NCBI RefSeq assembly: GCF_910594005.1 | Contig: NC_057848.1 | Span: 138,766,155 to 138,830,154, forward strand | DNA from: Cervus elaphus | Lineage: Eukaryota > Chordata > Mammalia > Artiodactyla > Cervidae | DNA: 64,000 bases | Direction: 5' to 3' | Shown: in pieces, positions 32,936 to 44,664 of the stretch | Layout: every line of letters starts with the position of its first letter | How positions within the stretch are numbered: position 1 is the stretch's first letter | Made by a program: the position numbers and the translations under genes | Notes under the pieces: model-generated | The model's database searches: none | Told to the model about the DNA's origin: nothing | What the model saw: only the letters and a program-made list of their open reading frames with translations

Positions 32936-34269
32936 ATACTTAGCCCACATTGGCACTTTTCGGTAACCTCATTTTGTATTATTTTCATCATTATTTTCAT
33001 CATTATTTTCATCACAAGACCTACCTTGTAGTTTGCTATTGGATTTTTCTAGGAGAAAAAAATATCAGCACATAGTCTATAAACTCATGTTTAAAAGATG
33101 CTGAATTAAATAATATTTTCTATCTTTATCCTAATTTAAATCTTAACAAAAATTTTGAATTTAGGCATTGATAAGCTTAGTGTTTTGATCATTATTAGAG
33201 TTTTTTAAAAAAATATTTTTTGACTCATATCTGAGCCTGTGTATCTAATCAGGTTTGAGAAAATTGGTGAAGATGGAATAAAAGCTTTGCAACCATACCC
33301 ATCATATGAGCATAGTCTGGTTAATATGTCACTTGATACCAAGTGTTGGCTCAACCTGATATATTAAATTGGAGGGAAAATTAACAGAAGCCAAACACAT
33401 GTTTGCCAAATACAAGGGGTAGCTATCGGCCTCCTGACTGCTACTCTGGAGTTACTTAGCCTTTCAATGGAAAACACAGGACCAGGAAAAACAGACATGA
33501 GAAATACATCCCCATTTTTATCAGCATTTTCCACTCCTGCCTACAGATACTTACAACGTAAAGACCACACTAACAATATTAAGTGAGACCATTAGCCAAA
33601 AATTGCTTATAGTATCCTGCATCCATAGATAGTCTGAAGGAAACAGTACTGGGAATGGAATTGGATCCATATTTTAAGGGCAAAATCTAAACGATACTTT
33701 AATTAGGCACGGAACTGAATTATCCTGGGGTGATTTTGTTTTAATCCATAACCACAGACCAAGCCCTTCTCTTCTTCTGTTAGTCAAGCAAAGGAGTTGT
33801 ACCCTTCTGGTGAACACAGCTGCACTAGCTCTTTAAATATCCAAGCAATTAGCACAAAGAACTGTAATGGAACTAAATGGCCACAGCCAAGAAGCCACCT
33901 ACACACACTTAATATTCAAAGGAAGAACACTGGCATTTAATCACAGGGATAGTCACACTTAACAATGACATTTTAAAAATCATTACTAAGAAAGAAGGAA
34001 ATGTGACCAATGTATAGAAGGAAAAAATATCATCAATGCAGTCAGAAAACATTCACAAGGACAGACAGTACAAGTTGGAGAGCTGGTATGCAAGCCATCC
34101 TCATCATACAAAATGAAATGTTCATGTGGGATACTTACTTGATCTGGGTTGTTCCCTTTATCTACAGAAAACACAACTACTTCTTCTCTCATTTGTCTAT
34201 TTCTTTCTTCATCTTTGTTTTCTGCTCTTCCGTCTAGGAGCAGAAACTTAACTTCCCACTTTCCTTGCA
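32936..34269. other. Single-copy-looking stretch
   Basis: No repeat family recognised apart from the small tandem at 32976-33015. Frames near 34000-34270 overlap the LTR boundary and have no recognisable product. Confidence 0.4.
32976..33015. repeat. Short 12-bp tandem repeat
   Basis: About three copies of ATTATTTTCATC in direct array. A minor minisatellite. Confidence 0.85.
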
Positions 34270-34405
34270 CCTACTCTAGATTGAATTACATCTTCTAAAA
34301 AGATATATTCAAATCCTAACTTCCACTACCTGAGAACTTGATCCTTTTTGGGGAATAAGATCTTCCCAATTGTAATCCAGGGAAGAAGAGTTTATACTTG
34401 GTGAG

Positions 34406-34604
34406 TTGTTTAGTTGCGCATTCATATCTGACTCTTTGTGACCCTATGGACTGTAGCCCGCCAGGCTCCTTCGTCCATGGGATTTCCCAGGCAAGAATAC
34501 TGGAATGGGTTGTCACCTCCTTCTCCAGGGGATCTTCCTGATCAAGGAATCAAACACGTGTCTCCTGCTTAGCAGATGGATTCTATACCGCTAAGCCAAC
34601 AGGG
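34406..34604 (-). mobile_element. Bov-tA SINE inside MaLR LTR
   Basis: Reverse complement of Bov-tA: GTGACCCTATGGACTGTAGC, 'ccgccaggctccttcgtcc', 'ggcaagaatactggaatggg' and 'ctaagccaacaggga'. Flanks ATACTTGGTGAG (34394-34405) and ATACTGGATGAG (34605-34616) look like a decayed TSD. Confidence 0.9.
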
Positions 34605-34643
34605 ATACTGGATGAGGGTGGGCCTTAAATCCTTATTTCCTCA

Positions 34644-34685
34644 TCCTGGTGTCCTTTTTTTTTTTTTTTCTCCTGGTGTCCTTTT
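34644..34685. repeat. Poly(T) flanked by a 15-bp duplication (tail-only insertion)
   Basis: TCCTGGTGTCCTTTT occurs at 34644-34658 and again at 34671-34685, enclosing 12 bases that are nearly all T. The LTR normally has this word once. This is what target-primed reverse transcription would leave if only the poly(A) tail of a transcript was copied. Alternatively it is a slippage event. Confidence 0.65.
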
Positions 34686-35002
34686 AAGAGTCAGAGACAC
34701 AGGCAGGAGGAAGACCATCTGATGATAGAGGCTGAGATTATAGTCACACATCCACAAGCCAAGGAACACCAAGGACTGCCAACCAACACCAGAAGGTAGG
34801 AAAAGTCAAGAGAGGATTTTTTCCTAGGGCACAGCTGTGCCAGTGTCTTGGTTTTGGAATTCTAGGCCCCACAACTATGAGAAGACAAATTTCTATTGCT
34901 TTAAGTCATCCAACTTGTGGTATTTCATTACGGCAACTCTAAGAAAACTAACACAGCATCTATTAAATTATTCTCCTTCCTTTCCTTGGTCACCAAATCT
35001 AG

Positions 35003-35495
35003 GGGTGGTTTAGTCGCTCAGTCGTGTCCGACTCTTGTGACCCATGGACTGTAGCCCACCAGGCTCCTCTGTTAACGGGATTTTCCAGGCAAGAGTAATA
35101 GAGTATATTGTCATTTCCTTCTCCAGGGGATCTTCCTGACCAAGGAATTGAACCCGGGTCTCCTGCATTGCAGGCAGAATTCTTTACTGACTGAGCTGTG
35201 TTGCTGCTGCTGCTAAGTCACTTCAGTCGTGTCCAACTCTGTGTGACCCCGTAGATGGCAAGCCCACCAGGCTCCCCGTCCCTGGGATTCTCCAGGCAAG
35301 AACACTGGAGTGGGTTGCCATTTCCTTCTCCAGTGCATGAAAGTGAAAAGTGAAAGTGAAGTCGCTCAGTCGTGTCCGACTCTTAGCGACCCCATGGACT
35401 GCAGCCTCCCAGGCTCCTCCGTCCATGGGGTTTTCCAGGCAATAGTACTGGAGTGGGGTGCCATTGCCTTCTCTGGACTGAGCTATGAGGGAAGC
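35003..35495 (-). mobile_element. Bov-tA SINE split by a BOV-A2
   Basis: The outer Bov-tA in minus orientation reads from GTTTAGTCGCTCAGTCGTG to 'ctttactgactgagct' and resumes as 'agggaagcc'. Outer TSD CCAAATCTAG lies at 34993-35002 and 35496-35505. The inner BOV-A2 occupies 35201-35475. This SINE-in-SINE gives a clear relative date. Confidence 0.92.
35201..35475 (-). mobile_element. BOV-A2 dimeric SINE, nested
   Basis: (GCT)n start, CAGTCGTGTCCAACTCTGTG, 'ccctgggattctccagg', then the AAGTGAAAAGTGAAAGTGAAG linker between the two Bov-A units. The second unit follows, from 'tcgctcagtcgtgtccgac' to 'gccattgccttctctgg'. TSD GACTGAGCTGTG (35189-35200) and GACTGAGCTATG (35476-35487), one mismatch. 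Confidence 0.95.
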
Positions 35496-35505
35496 CCAAA
35501 TCTAG

Positions 35506-36138
35506 TAAATGACCACAAAAACAAACTTAAGACACTGAGTTCATCCATCTCAGTGTGGCTATGACCCAGGAATTCCTCACTCACTAGAATTTCTGCTGAC
35601 AAACCTCTAAATTTATCTCATCTCCATAACATATTTCCTCTACTACTGCTTTCATATCACTCATTGATGAATAAAGACACAGAAGTGAACTGGCTCCAAA
35701 TCAAAGCAAGGCCAAGAACCTAATCAGGCCCTCATTACCACTGTATATATTTTTTAAAACATATTTACCATTTTCTAATTATTGATTTTTTTGTGTTCCT
35801 TTCATAAGTTATATCAGATTTCTAACTTCAATTCTCAAGCATTCAATTCTATCTCTACCAAACGCTGCTAATTGCCTGATGATAAACATGTTTCTAATAC
35901 TGATTATTTTCTCCTGCAGACTCTCTCATTTTCTTATCACACTAAACATTTTTTATTGCTGTATATTTTGTCTGGAGAGGCATATGGTCTCCTTTATTTT
36001 TTCCCATTCCAAAGCAAAAAGACTTTCTCTTTTGTAAAGGTTTCTCTTTCCTTTTCAATGAGAATGGACATCATTATTATTTCAGTCACTCATCAGAATA
36101 ACTAATTTTAAAATAGTCTCTTCATCCCAGAAAGAAAT
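35506..36138. other. Single-copy-looking, AT-rich stretch
   Basis: No repeat or exon recognised. Confidence 0.4.
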
Positions 36139-36146
36139 ATTGTAGC

Positions 36147-36425
36147 TGCTGCTGCTGCGAAGTCGCTTCAGTCGTGTCCGACTCTGTGCGACCCCATAGA
36201 TGGCAGCCCACCAAGGCTCCCCTGTCCCTGGGATTCTCCAGGCAAGAACACTGGAGTGGGTTGCCATTTCCTTCTCCAGTGCATGAAAGTGAAAAGTGAA
36301 AGTGAATTTGCTTAGTTGTGTCCGACTCTTAGCGACCCCATGGACTGCAGCCTACCAGGCTCCTCCATTCATGGGATTTTCCAGGCAAGAGTACTGGAGT
36401 GGGGTGCCATTACCTTCTTCGAATC
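36147..36425 (-). mobile_element. BOV-A2 dimeric SINE
   Basis: Same structure as the 35201 copy: (GCT)n, unit one, the AAAGTGAAAAGTGAAAGTG linker and unit two ending 'gccattaccttctt'. TSD TTGTAGC lies at 36140-36146 and 36426-36432. The copy is only mildly diverged, so it is relatively recent. Confidence 0.95.
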
Positions 36426-36432
36426 TTGTAGC

Positions 36433-36560
36433 AATCATACACTATTACCCTTTCCACCCATCATATGGTAATCTCCTATCCCTATGGGTTTGCCTATTCT
36501 GGACAGTTTATGTAAACAGGATTATTCAATGTGTGGTTCCTGTGACTGACTTGTGAATTA
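36433..36560 (-). mobile_element. L1M 3' UTR fragment, antisense
   Basis: Contains 'tatgggtttgcctattctggacag', 'gtaaacaggattattcaatg' and 'gtggttcctgtgactg', the antisense of an old L1 3' UTR. The BOV-A2 at 36147 sits at its left edge. Confidence 0.6.
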
Positions 36561-36869
36561 TTCAAAATGTGGTTCCTGATAATGTTCTTCATAAATGGTA
36601 CCATGGTGCTAGAAGAGTTAGATACTTAGAAGGGGAAAATTTTAACTCATTATTCATGCCAATGAAAGTAATCAATAAAAGATCAGACCTAAAAATAACT
36701 ACAGCATTAAAAAAAACAAAAACAAAGCCGGGAAAACTGATCTCTGACAGCTTTGTAACTTCAAGATATCTTACTTAGATAGGATACAAAAGGCATAAAA
36801 TGTAACTGCTTTAAAATTGCAAATTTCTGCTCATTCATGAAAAGTGTTGAGAAAATTAATAGACAAAGC

Positions 36870-37830
36870 TACAACCTAGAGGAAATTATTTCCTAACCAC
36901 TCACTTGACAAAGGACTAGTATCCTGAAGAGAAATATGCTTATCATTTATATTATTCAATAATATAGACATAACAAACATCTGTGTATTTTACAGTTAAA
37001 CAATAAGACAGATGACAAACCAAAATTGGAGAAAAATTTGAAGAGACTTCAGAAAAGGACATATAGGAATGACCAGTAAGCCATGTGAAAATACTCAATA
37101 TCAGTCACTAGAGAAATACAAATAAAAACCAACATGTTGTTACCATTACAGTCTCCCAGAAGATCAAGCATTGGTGTGGATATGGAGCAACTGGAACTTT
37201 CATACTTTGCTAGAGACAACCACTTTTCAGTAACAATTTGGTAGTTTCTCATAACATTAAAAATACACTATCACATAACCCAGCCATTCCACTCCTAGTT
37301 ATTCATCCAAGAAAAAGGAAAGCATGTTTCCACATAAAGTCTTTAACATAAATATTCTTAGCATTCCTATTCCTAATATCCCAAATCTGGAAAGATTCCA
37401 TATGTCAATCAACAGATATATATACACTATGATATATCCACATAATGAAAAATTACACAACAATAAAAAGGAATGAACTACTGATACACACAGCAACACA
37501 GATTTCTAAAACAGGTTTACTGAAGGAAGGTAAGCACATGTGCACATGCACACACATACACTCCCCAAACAAAATTGCAGACTATCTAGTTTCTCTTATG
37601 CCTTTAGAAAGGGCAAAAATAATCTACAGGTAAAGAAATCACAGTAGGTATTAACTGAGTCAGGAGATAGGAAGGGTTGAGTATGGAAGATGGGTAAACT
37701 TTCTAGGGGAATGGAAAAGTTCTATATTTTGATTAAAGTGCTAGTCAAAATGGTATAAACTTTTTTTGGAAATTTCTTACATTGTACCCTTAAAACAGGT
37801 GCATATACTGTATGTGAACTTTAGTAAGTT
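36870..37830 (+). mobile_element. Old L1M, ORF2 C-terminus and 3' UTR
   Basis: L1 landmarks with strong divergence: 'ccatgtgaaaatactcaatatcag', 'gagaaatacaaataaaaac', 'cagccattccactcctag', 'atgaactactgatacacacagc' and near the end 'attgtacccttaaaacaggtgca', which matches the L1M 3' UTR. No frame is conserved. Confidence 0.75.
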
Positions 37831-37927
37831 TGGTATAATAGTTGGAAGAAAATATCCATTTAGGCACAATATTATTCATTTCAACATTCCTTTCAAAAGC
37901 AAAGAAAATGGGAAAATAGAGATGAGT

Positions 37928-38495
37928 TGGATTACTTTGCTAGGGCTGCTGTAACAGTGTCAAGAACGCAGCCACTTAAATAATAGAAATATCTTGCCTC
38001 ATGGTTCTGGAAGCTGTAAGTCTGAGATCAAGGTACCAGCAGGGCTATGCTCCCTCTAACCCTGCCCTGGCTTCTAGCACTTCTCAGCTTGTGGCAGGTT
38101 AGATCCAATCTTCCCACGATGCACTCTCTCTGTGCATGCATGTCTGTGTTCACATGGTTTTCCTTTTATAAAGACACCTGGGCTTCACAGGTGGCTCAGT
38201 GGTAAAGAATCTGCCTGCCAATGCAGGAGATGTGGGTTTGATCCTTGGCTTGGGAAGATCCTCTGGAGGAGGAAATGGCAACCCACTCCAGTATTCTTGC
38301 CTGGGAAATCCCTTGGACGGAGGAGCCTGGCAGGCTACAGTCTAAATGGTCACAAAGAGTCAGACACGGCTGAGCACGCTCACTACATTAAATTAGGGAC
38401 CCATCCTACTTTAATAACAGTCCTCCTTCCAAATAAGGTCACAGTCTGAGGAACTGAGAGTTAGGACTTAAAGGGGACACACTACAGTCCAAAAT
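37928..38495 (-). mobile_element. MaLR (MLT1-like) LTR, split by a Bov-tA
   Basis: Antisense of the LTR at 34270. 'actttgctagggctgctgtaac', 'cagccacttaaataatagaa' and 'gttctggaagctgtaagtctgag' lie left of the SINE. 'ttaaattagggacccatcc', 'ccaaataaggtcacagtctgagg' and 'gagttaggactt' lie right of it. The Bov-tA lies at about 38179-38385. Confidence 0.8.
38179..38385 (+). mobile_element. Bov-tA SINE inside MaLR LTR
   Basis: GGGCTTCACAGGTGGCTCAG head, tRNA-like 'gtgggtttgatccttgg', 'gaggaaatggcaacccactcc' and 'gaggagcctggcaggctac', with the tail 'aaagagtcagacacggctgagc'. It interrupts the LTR at the 'aaagacacc' point. No clean TSD. Confidence 0.92.
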
Positions 38496-40150
38496 GAGTG
38501 AAAAATGATGCTGTATCTATAATCAGAGCAGTGTTGTTCTTTTATAAATCATATTCAGCTTTCATAAATCATATTCCCAATTATAATTCAGAATATTATC
38601 AAATAATAAGTTCTGTAGTTAAAAGAATAAACCCAGGCTAATATTTACACATATATCTATATATAGGCATAAATATTCATGCATATGATGTATGTATAAT
38701 TGTTTCTAAAAGTATAATTCTGTGAATAAACAGGTACTGCAACACTATTGTTATTTTTGTGCTGGTACAATCATAAATTTCTTGAATGGTAAGCTAACTG
38801 TACCACAGGGATGGATTCAGTTTTCTAAGTCCTTTTCATCATTCATCACGACTTCACACGGAACAATAGATAACTGCTTCAGAGGACAGCTGGAAGTTCT
38901 TTTATCATGCAGAGATAGTCTGTATCACTAGGCTTACTGAATGAAAGAAGTTTACCCAAATGTCTCTAGGTGTTAGGAGCACGAAAGAAACATTTGATTT
39001 CAGACAGAGCACATCAACTGATGGACAATTTGTTGACTCAGTCTAAAATTTCAGATCCTATAAATGAGGTATCAAATTTCCTTAAAAAAATCAATTTAAA
39101 TTAGCTGCCTTTTATTCATAATATTACTTCCACACAGACCAAAGAATAGCCAAGTTTGACAGGAAAGTAGCAACTGAGACAGAAAACATCAAATAGTAAG
39201 GCTCTCTGGGCATAACTGCCATGATTTGATCGTAAAAGTACTTGAGACATCTTACATTCATATTCTTAGATATGGGGAGAAACTAATAAAAAGAAACCAA
39301 GATAATCAAACCAATATTATAAACTAATCATCAATCAATTAAAAATAAATATTAAAAAAGTAAAACAAAAAAATGTAAATTATATGTGATATAAAGAAGG
39401 TATTTTTTAAAGTTTTGAGAGTTCTGGGTTTATTCTTAGCGGCGAATAGGCAGTAAGCTGCTTGAGTTCCCCCACCCTCTGCTAACAAAACTGAGAACAG
39501 GCCAGGTTAAGATTCCTACCAGTTCAAGATTTAGATAGGCACCTTCTGAGCTGGGAGAATGTAGACAGCATGGACACCATATTCCGCAATGAGTGAGCAC
39601 ACAGGCCCAGCCCCCACACCAGTATCACTAAGTATCACTATTCAATTCACCCCAATAGCAAAGACTTGATGACAGTTCACATCAAAATTGTAACTATATT
39701 TACAGTCTTGAGTTTGACTGGACCTAGACCAAGAGAGTAACTGGGAGCCCCTAGCTGTTACTGTATCAAAGATGTCCTTGCAGAACTTACTGGATCATCA
39801 GTTTAATTTCATTATCAGTTATGCACCCATAAGACAGCCCTGTGGATATACATGTTGTCTTAAGCAAAGTCAGACGTCTAATCATTTTACTGAGAGCATT
39901 CGCCAACTCTTTCCACTAGGCCAAATCTCAGGTATGGAAAATTGATTAGCTCATTAGATGTCTCATCATAAAATGCACTTACTTTCCCCATTTGTGAAAG
40001 GAATCTCTCCTGTGTATTTAATTTTTACCTTTTCCCCATTTGGGCTCCCATTCTGTTCTCTGTAGCTTGCCTGCTCTAATACATGTGACCTATTGCAAAA
40101 CACATGGACTCTGTTAAACCATTTAGTGTATGTAATATATATGCATTTTT
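38496..40150. other. Single-copy-looking stretch
   Basis: Repeat-poor apart from AT-rich simple sequence near 38650-38680 and about 39340-39400. No exon recognised. Confidence 0.4.
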
Positions 40151-40162
40151 AAGTATTAGTGT

Positions 40163-40299
40163 TGGGGAGGGAGGCGGGAAGGGGGATCGGGATGAGGAAT
40201 ACATGTAAATCCATGGCTGATTCATGTCAATGTATGGCAAAAACCACTACAATATTGTAACGCAATTAGCCTCCAACTAATAAAAATAAATGAAAAAAA
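40163..40299 (+). mobile_element. Young L1 3' end only, with 12-bp perfect TSD
   Basis: About 137 bp of ruminant L1 3' UTR: G-rich block, 'aatacatgtaaatccatggc', 'tgattcatgtcaatgtatgg', 'caatattgtaacgcaattagcc', 'ccaactaataaaaataaatg' and an A-run. TSD AAGTATTAGTGT lies at 40151-40162 and 40300-40311. Compared with the copies at 4293 and 54840 it has few changes, so the insertion is recent. Confidence 0.95.
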
Positions 40300-40452
40300 A
40301 AGTATTAGTGTGTACCCATGAACACTATCTTTTTAATTTTGAACATGAGAAATTTCAGGTTTCTGTGTAGACATCCGGGTGGAGGTAAAACTAAAGAACT
40401 GGATACATGAGTTTCAAAATCAGAAGAGAGGTATTAGCTACAGGTAACGCTG

Positions 40453-40724
40453 CTGCTGCTGCTAAGTCGCTTCAGTCGTGTCCGACTCTGTGCGACCCCA
40501 CAGACAGCAGCCCACCCAGCTCCCCCGTCCCTGGGATTCTCCAGGCAAGAACACTGGAGTGGGTTGCCATTTCCTTCTCCAATGCATGAAAGTAAAAAGA
40601 GAAAGTGAAGTCGCTCAGTCGTGTCCAACTCTTAGCGAACCCATGGACTGCAGCCTACCAGGCTCCTCCGTCCATGGTATTTTCAAGGCACGAGTACTGG
40701 AGGGGGTTGCCATTGCCTTCTCTG
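40453..40724 (-). mobile_element. BOV-A2 dimeric SINE
   Basis: (GCT)n start, both Bov-A units and the linker AGTAAAAAGAGAAAGTGAAG. TSD ACAGGTAACGCTG (40440-40452) and ACAGGTAACACTG (40725-40737), with a single CG to CA change. Confidence 0.95.
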
Positions 40725-41161
40725 ACAGGTAACACTGAGGATTCATCAACTTTTAAATGACAGGCGGACATCAGGGGCAAGTGCAGGATGAGAAAAGATA
40801 CATATGCAAGAAACAGTGCAGTGAGTTTAAGATGGTGCTACACACGCTCTGTGGCAAGGTACACATACATAGTAAAATATGAAATTGATGAACCCTGCAT
40901 ACTTAAGACGAAAGCAGATATTACAATCTAAGATGATGGCTTATATTAGGTTTAAATCATTTATTTTCTAAGATTTCAACTGCATAATAGAAGGACATAG
41001 CATCAGCAAATTTGACATGTTACAGCCTAATCAAGCAAATAATTGCTTACAAAATCTATTTTGGAAAACTATTTTCTGATGGAGAAGCTGTAAATGGATG
41101 ATCAAGTGATTTTCCTAAGATTTGTGATAAATATCAATTAAGTTAGCCCTCTGTCTTGCTT

Positions 41162-43109
41162 CTTCTTGGGTGATCAAAACCATCCCCAAGAAGAAATGCA
41201 AAAAGGCAAAATGGTTGTCTGAGGAGGCCTTACGAATAGCTGAGAAAAGACGAGAAGTGAAAGGCAAAGGAGAAAAGGAAAGCTATGTTTATCTGAATGC
41301 TGAGTTCCAGAGAATAGCAAGGAGAGATAAGAAAACCTTCATAAGTGATCAATGCAAAGAAATAGAGGAATACAATAGAATGGGAAAGACTAGAGATCCC
41401 TTCAAGACAATTAGAGATACCAAGGGAACATATCATGAAAAGATGGGCACATGAAAAGATGGGCACAATAAAAGACAGAAATGGTATGGACCTAATAGAA
41501 GCAGAAGATATTAAGAAGAGGTGACAAGAATACACTGAAGAACTATACAAAAAATATCTTCATGACTTAGATAACCACAATGGTGTGATTACTCACCTAG
41601 AGCCAGATGTCCTGGAATGCGAAGTCAAGTGGGCCTTAGGAAGCATCACTACGAACAAAGCTAGTGGAGGTGATGGAATTCCAGTTGAGCTCTTTCAAAT
41701 CCTAAAAAATGATGCTGTGAAAGTACAGCACTCAATATGCCAGCAAATTTGGAAAAGTCAGTGGCCACAGGACTGGAAAAGGTCAGTTTTCATTCCAATC
41801 CCAAAGAAAGGCAATGCCAAAGAATGTTCAAACTACCACACAATTGCACTCATTTCACATGCTAGCAAAGTAATGCTCAAAATTCTCCAAGCTAGGCTTC
41901 AACTGTATGTGAACTAAGAACTTCCAGATGCTCAAGCTGGATTTAGAAGAGGCAGAAGAATCAGAGATCAAATTGCCAACATCCGTTGGATCATTGAAAA
42001 AGCAAGAGAATTTCAAAAACATCTACTTCTGCTTCACTGACTACGCTAAAGCCTTTGACTGTGTGGATCACAACAAACTGTGGAAAATTCTTAGAGAGAG
42101 GGGAGTACCAGACCACCTGACCTGCCTCCGGAGAAATCTGTATGCAGGTCTAGAAGCAACAGTTAGAACCGAACATGGAACAAATGACTGGTTCCAAACT
42201 GGGAAAGGAGTATGTCAAGGCCGTATATTGTCACCTTGCTTATTTAACTTATATGCATAGTACATCATGCAAAATGCGAGGCTGGATGAAACACAAGCTG
42301 AAATCAAGTTTGCAGGGAGAAATATCAATAACCTTAGATATGCAGATAACAGGACCCTTATGGCAGAAAGTGAAGAGGAACTAAAGAGACTGTTGATGAA
42401 AGTGAAAGAGGAGAGTGAAAAAGCTGACTTAAAACTCAACATTCAAAAAACTAAGATCATGGCATCTGGTCCCATCACTTCATGGCAAATTGTTGGGGGA
42501 ACAATGGAAAGAGTGACAGAATTTATTTTCTTGGGCTCCAAAATCACTGCAGATGGTGACTGCAGCCATGAAATTAAGAGATGCTTGCTCTTTGCTAGAA
42601 ATGCTATGACAAAATTAGACAGCATGTTAAAAAGCAGAGACATTACTTTGCCAACAAAGGTCCATCTAGTCAAAGCTATGGTTTTTCCACTAGTCATGTA
42701 TGGATGTGAGAGTTCGACCATAAAGAAGGCTGAGCACTGAAGAATTGATGCTTGTGAACTGTGGTGTTGGAGAAGACTCTTGACAGTCCCTTGGACAGCA
42801 AGGAGATCAAACCAGTCAATCCAAAAGGAAATCAGTCCTGAATATTCATTGGAAAGACTGATGCTGAAGCTCCAATGCTTTGGTCACCTGATGTGAAGAA
42901 CTAACTCACTGGAAAAGACCCTGATGCTGGGAAAGATTGAAGACAGGAGGAGAAGGGGACGACAGAGGATGAGATGGTTGCATGGCCTCACTGACTCAAT
43001 GGACATGAGTCTGAGCAAGCTCCAGGTGTTGGTGATGGACAGGGAAGCCTGGCATGCTGCAGTCCACGCGGTTGCAAAGAGTCAGACACGAGTGTGTGAC
43101 TGAACTGAA
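41162..43109 (+). mobile_element. BovB LINE, 5'-truncated, with 13-bp TSD
   Basis: Starts in the linker just before RT ('accatccccaagaagaaatgc') and runs to the BovB 3' end ('gtgactgaactgaac'). TSD CTCTGTCTTGCTT (41149-41161) and CTCTGTCCTGCTT (43110-43122). The endonuclease is absent. RT is present but broken by several stops and shifts. Confidence 0.95.
41170..42740 (+). pseudogene. Decayed BovB reverse transcriptase
   Basis: Pieces are 41170-41454 (linker with a KKKCKKAKWLSEEALR start), 41585-41917 (KASGGDGIPVELFQ, then PIPKKGNAKECSNY and SHASKVMLKILQ), 41928-42260 (FCFTDYAKAFDCVDH motif A and GVCQGRILSPCLFNLY motif B) and 42267-42740 (motif C as YADN in place of YADD, then the C-terminal region). 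The second catalytic aspartate of motif C is therefore replaced by asparagine, in addition to the frame breaks. It cannot make active RT. Confidence 0.85.
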
Positions 43110-43122
43110 CTCTGTCCTGCTT

Positions 43123-44664
43123 GTGTCTTTCCCAGGACTTGTAACGTGATCTAACTCCCTTAGTTGATTGTATCATTGCTTTAAGAGTTTGCAAGACTAC
43201 CATTCATTCTCTTTAATGTTAGCTTAGATACCAGATTTCATAGAAAACCACTTAATATGTCCAAACAAAAGTGACCCACTCTTACTGCCAAATGACAAGG
43301 GTAGGGCTGGATAACATGGGGTCATGCCGCTGCCACACTGACTTATTTCCTTCACTAATACACAGTCCTATCTGTAAAGGAAGGCTCTAATTCTGTACCA
43401 TGCATCCCTAGTATGGAAAGGAGTGATGTTCCCTGCCTACATAGGCTCTTCGGCTAAAAGAACAGCAACACACACATATACTACTACAAAACAAGACAAA
43501 ACAACAAAAACAAACAAGCAAAAACAGTGATATCAAATCCACATGGAAAATGGGCATTAAGAGCTTTTTAGCAATTTCCATGCAATGAATGGGGTTCACT
43601 CAATGCTCTTCATTAACACACTAGCTGCTGAGGTTCCCCAAAACCCTGTGGAGAACATTCCATAAAGATGACACCCTGAAAAGTGTGACTTCAAGTAGAT
43701 GGAATTAACGCTGGAGTCATATGTTGGTTATGTTTCCTGGTTTTCATCATAATATTAAACATTAAGCCAATATTAAACAGGTGAGCGGCTTAAAGCTGGA
43801 CAGGGATTACTCATTTCATTGAGCTTTGCTTTACTGCACTTCAACACAGACACCGTGTTTTCTACATTCTGAAGGTTTGTTACAACCCTGCATTATCAGA
43901 TTGATGGTTAGCATTGGTTAGCAATAAAGTACTTTTTAAAGTCAGGTATGTACATTTTTAAGACATGGCTCTTTTGCAAATGAATAGACTACTGTGTAGG
44001 GTAAATATACTTTTATATACACTGGGAAACCACTTCCCCCCACCCCCCCAAAAAATGTTGTGTTAGTTGCTTTATTGTTGTGGTCAAGCCTGCAATATCA
44101 CCAAGGCCTGCCTGTACCAAGAAACAAAACAACTTTAGCAAGTTCCTGGCAACATAGTTAAGTCGGGATTGGGATTTCAATTGGATTCTCAAGCCAGTTT
44201 CAATTTTCAGGTTGGCGAGTTTGGACAATAGGTGTTACATTTATCATTGCTGACAGGAGTGAGACTCACTCATCATGCCTGGCCTCACTGCACTATGACA
44301 GAGTGAATGTAGGCCTGAGAGGTACGCTGACCAGAGAGAGGCCAGACCCCTGGAGTTCTCAGCTCAGTCCAGGTCCTGACACTGAAAACCGTGCCACGAA
44401 GAACACCCAGAACTCAACAGTTTTTCTGGACAGCTTACACTTGTTTCAGAAAAACTGAATGACAGAAATGGGGAAATTATCAATGATTCATACAATTAGC
44501 ATTAGATTTTATCCCCAAGAAGAATCAGGTGTTTAGCTAAGTGAGTGATTAGAATAACTTTCAATTTATCAAAGATTTTTTCTGACCAAACTTAGCTTCT
44601 TTGTCTTCTGTAATGCTGCTTTAATATTTTTAGAACATTTTTTTTCAGGAGTTAGCATGTGCTG
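43123..44664. other. Single-copy-looking stretch
   Basis: No recognised repeat or exon. An (AC)/(CAAAA)n patch lies near 43470-43520. Confidence 0.4.

Larger units (their letters stand above)
34270..34974 (+). mobile_element. MaLR (MLT1-like) LTR, split by a Bov-tA
   Basis: Left part: TTGAATTACATCTTCTAAAA, 'ttcaaatcctaacttcc', 'ctgagaacttgatcc' and 'aataagatcttccc'. Right part from 34617: 'gggtgggccttaaatcc', 'cctggtgtccttt', 'cacaagccaaggaac', 'agaagacaaatttctattgc' and 'ttaagtcatccaacttgtgg', ending 'aaaactaacaca'. This is the whole MLT1-type LTR order. A Bov-tA lies at 34406-34604, and a poly(T) with its own duplication lies at 34659-34670. Confidence 0.8.
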
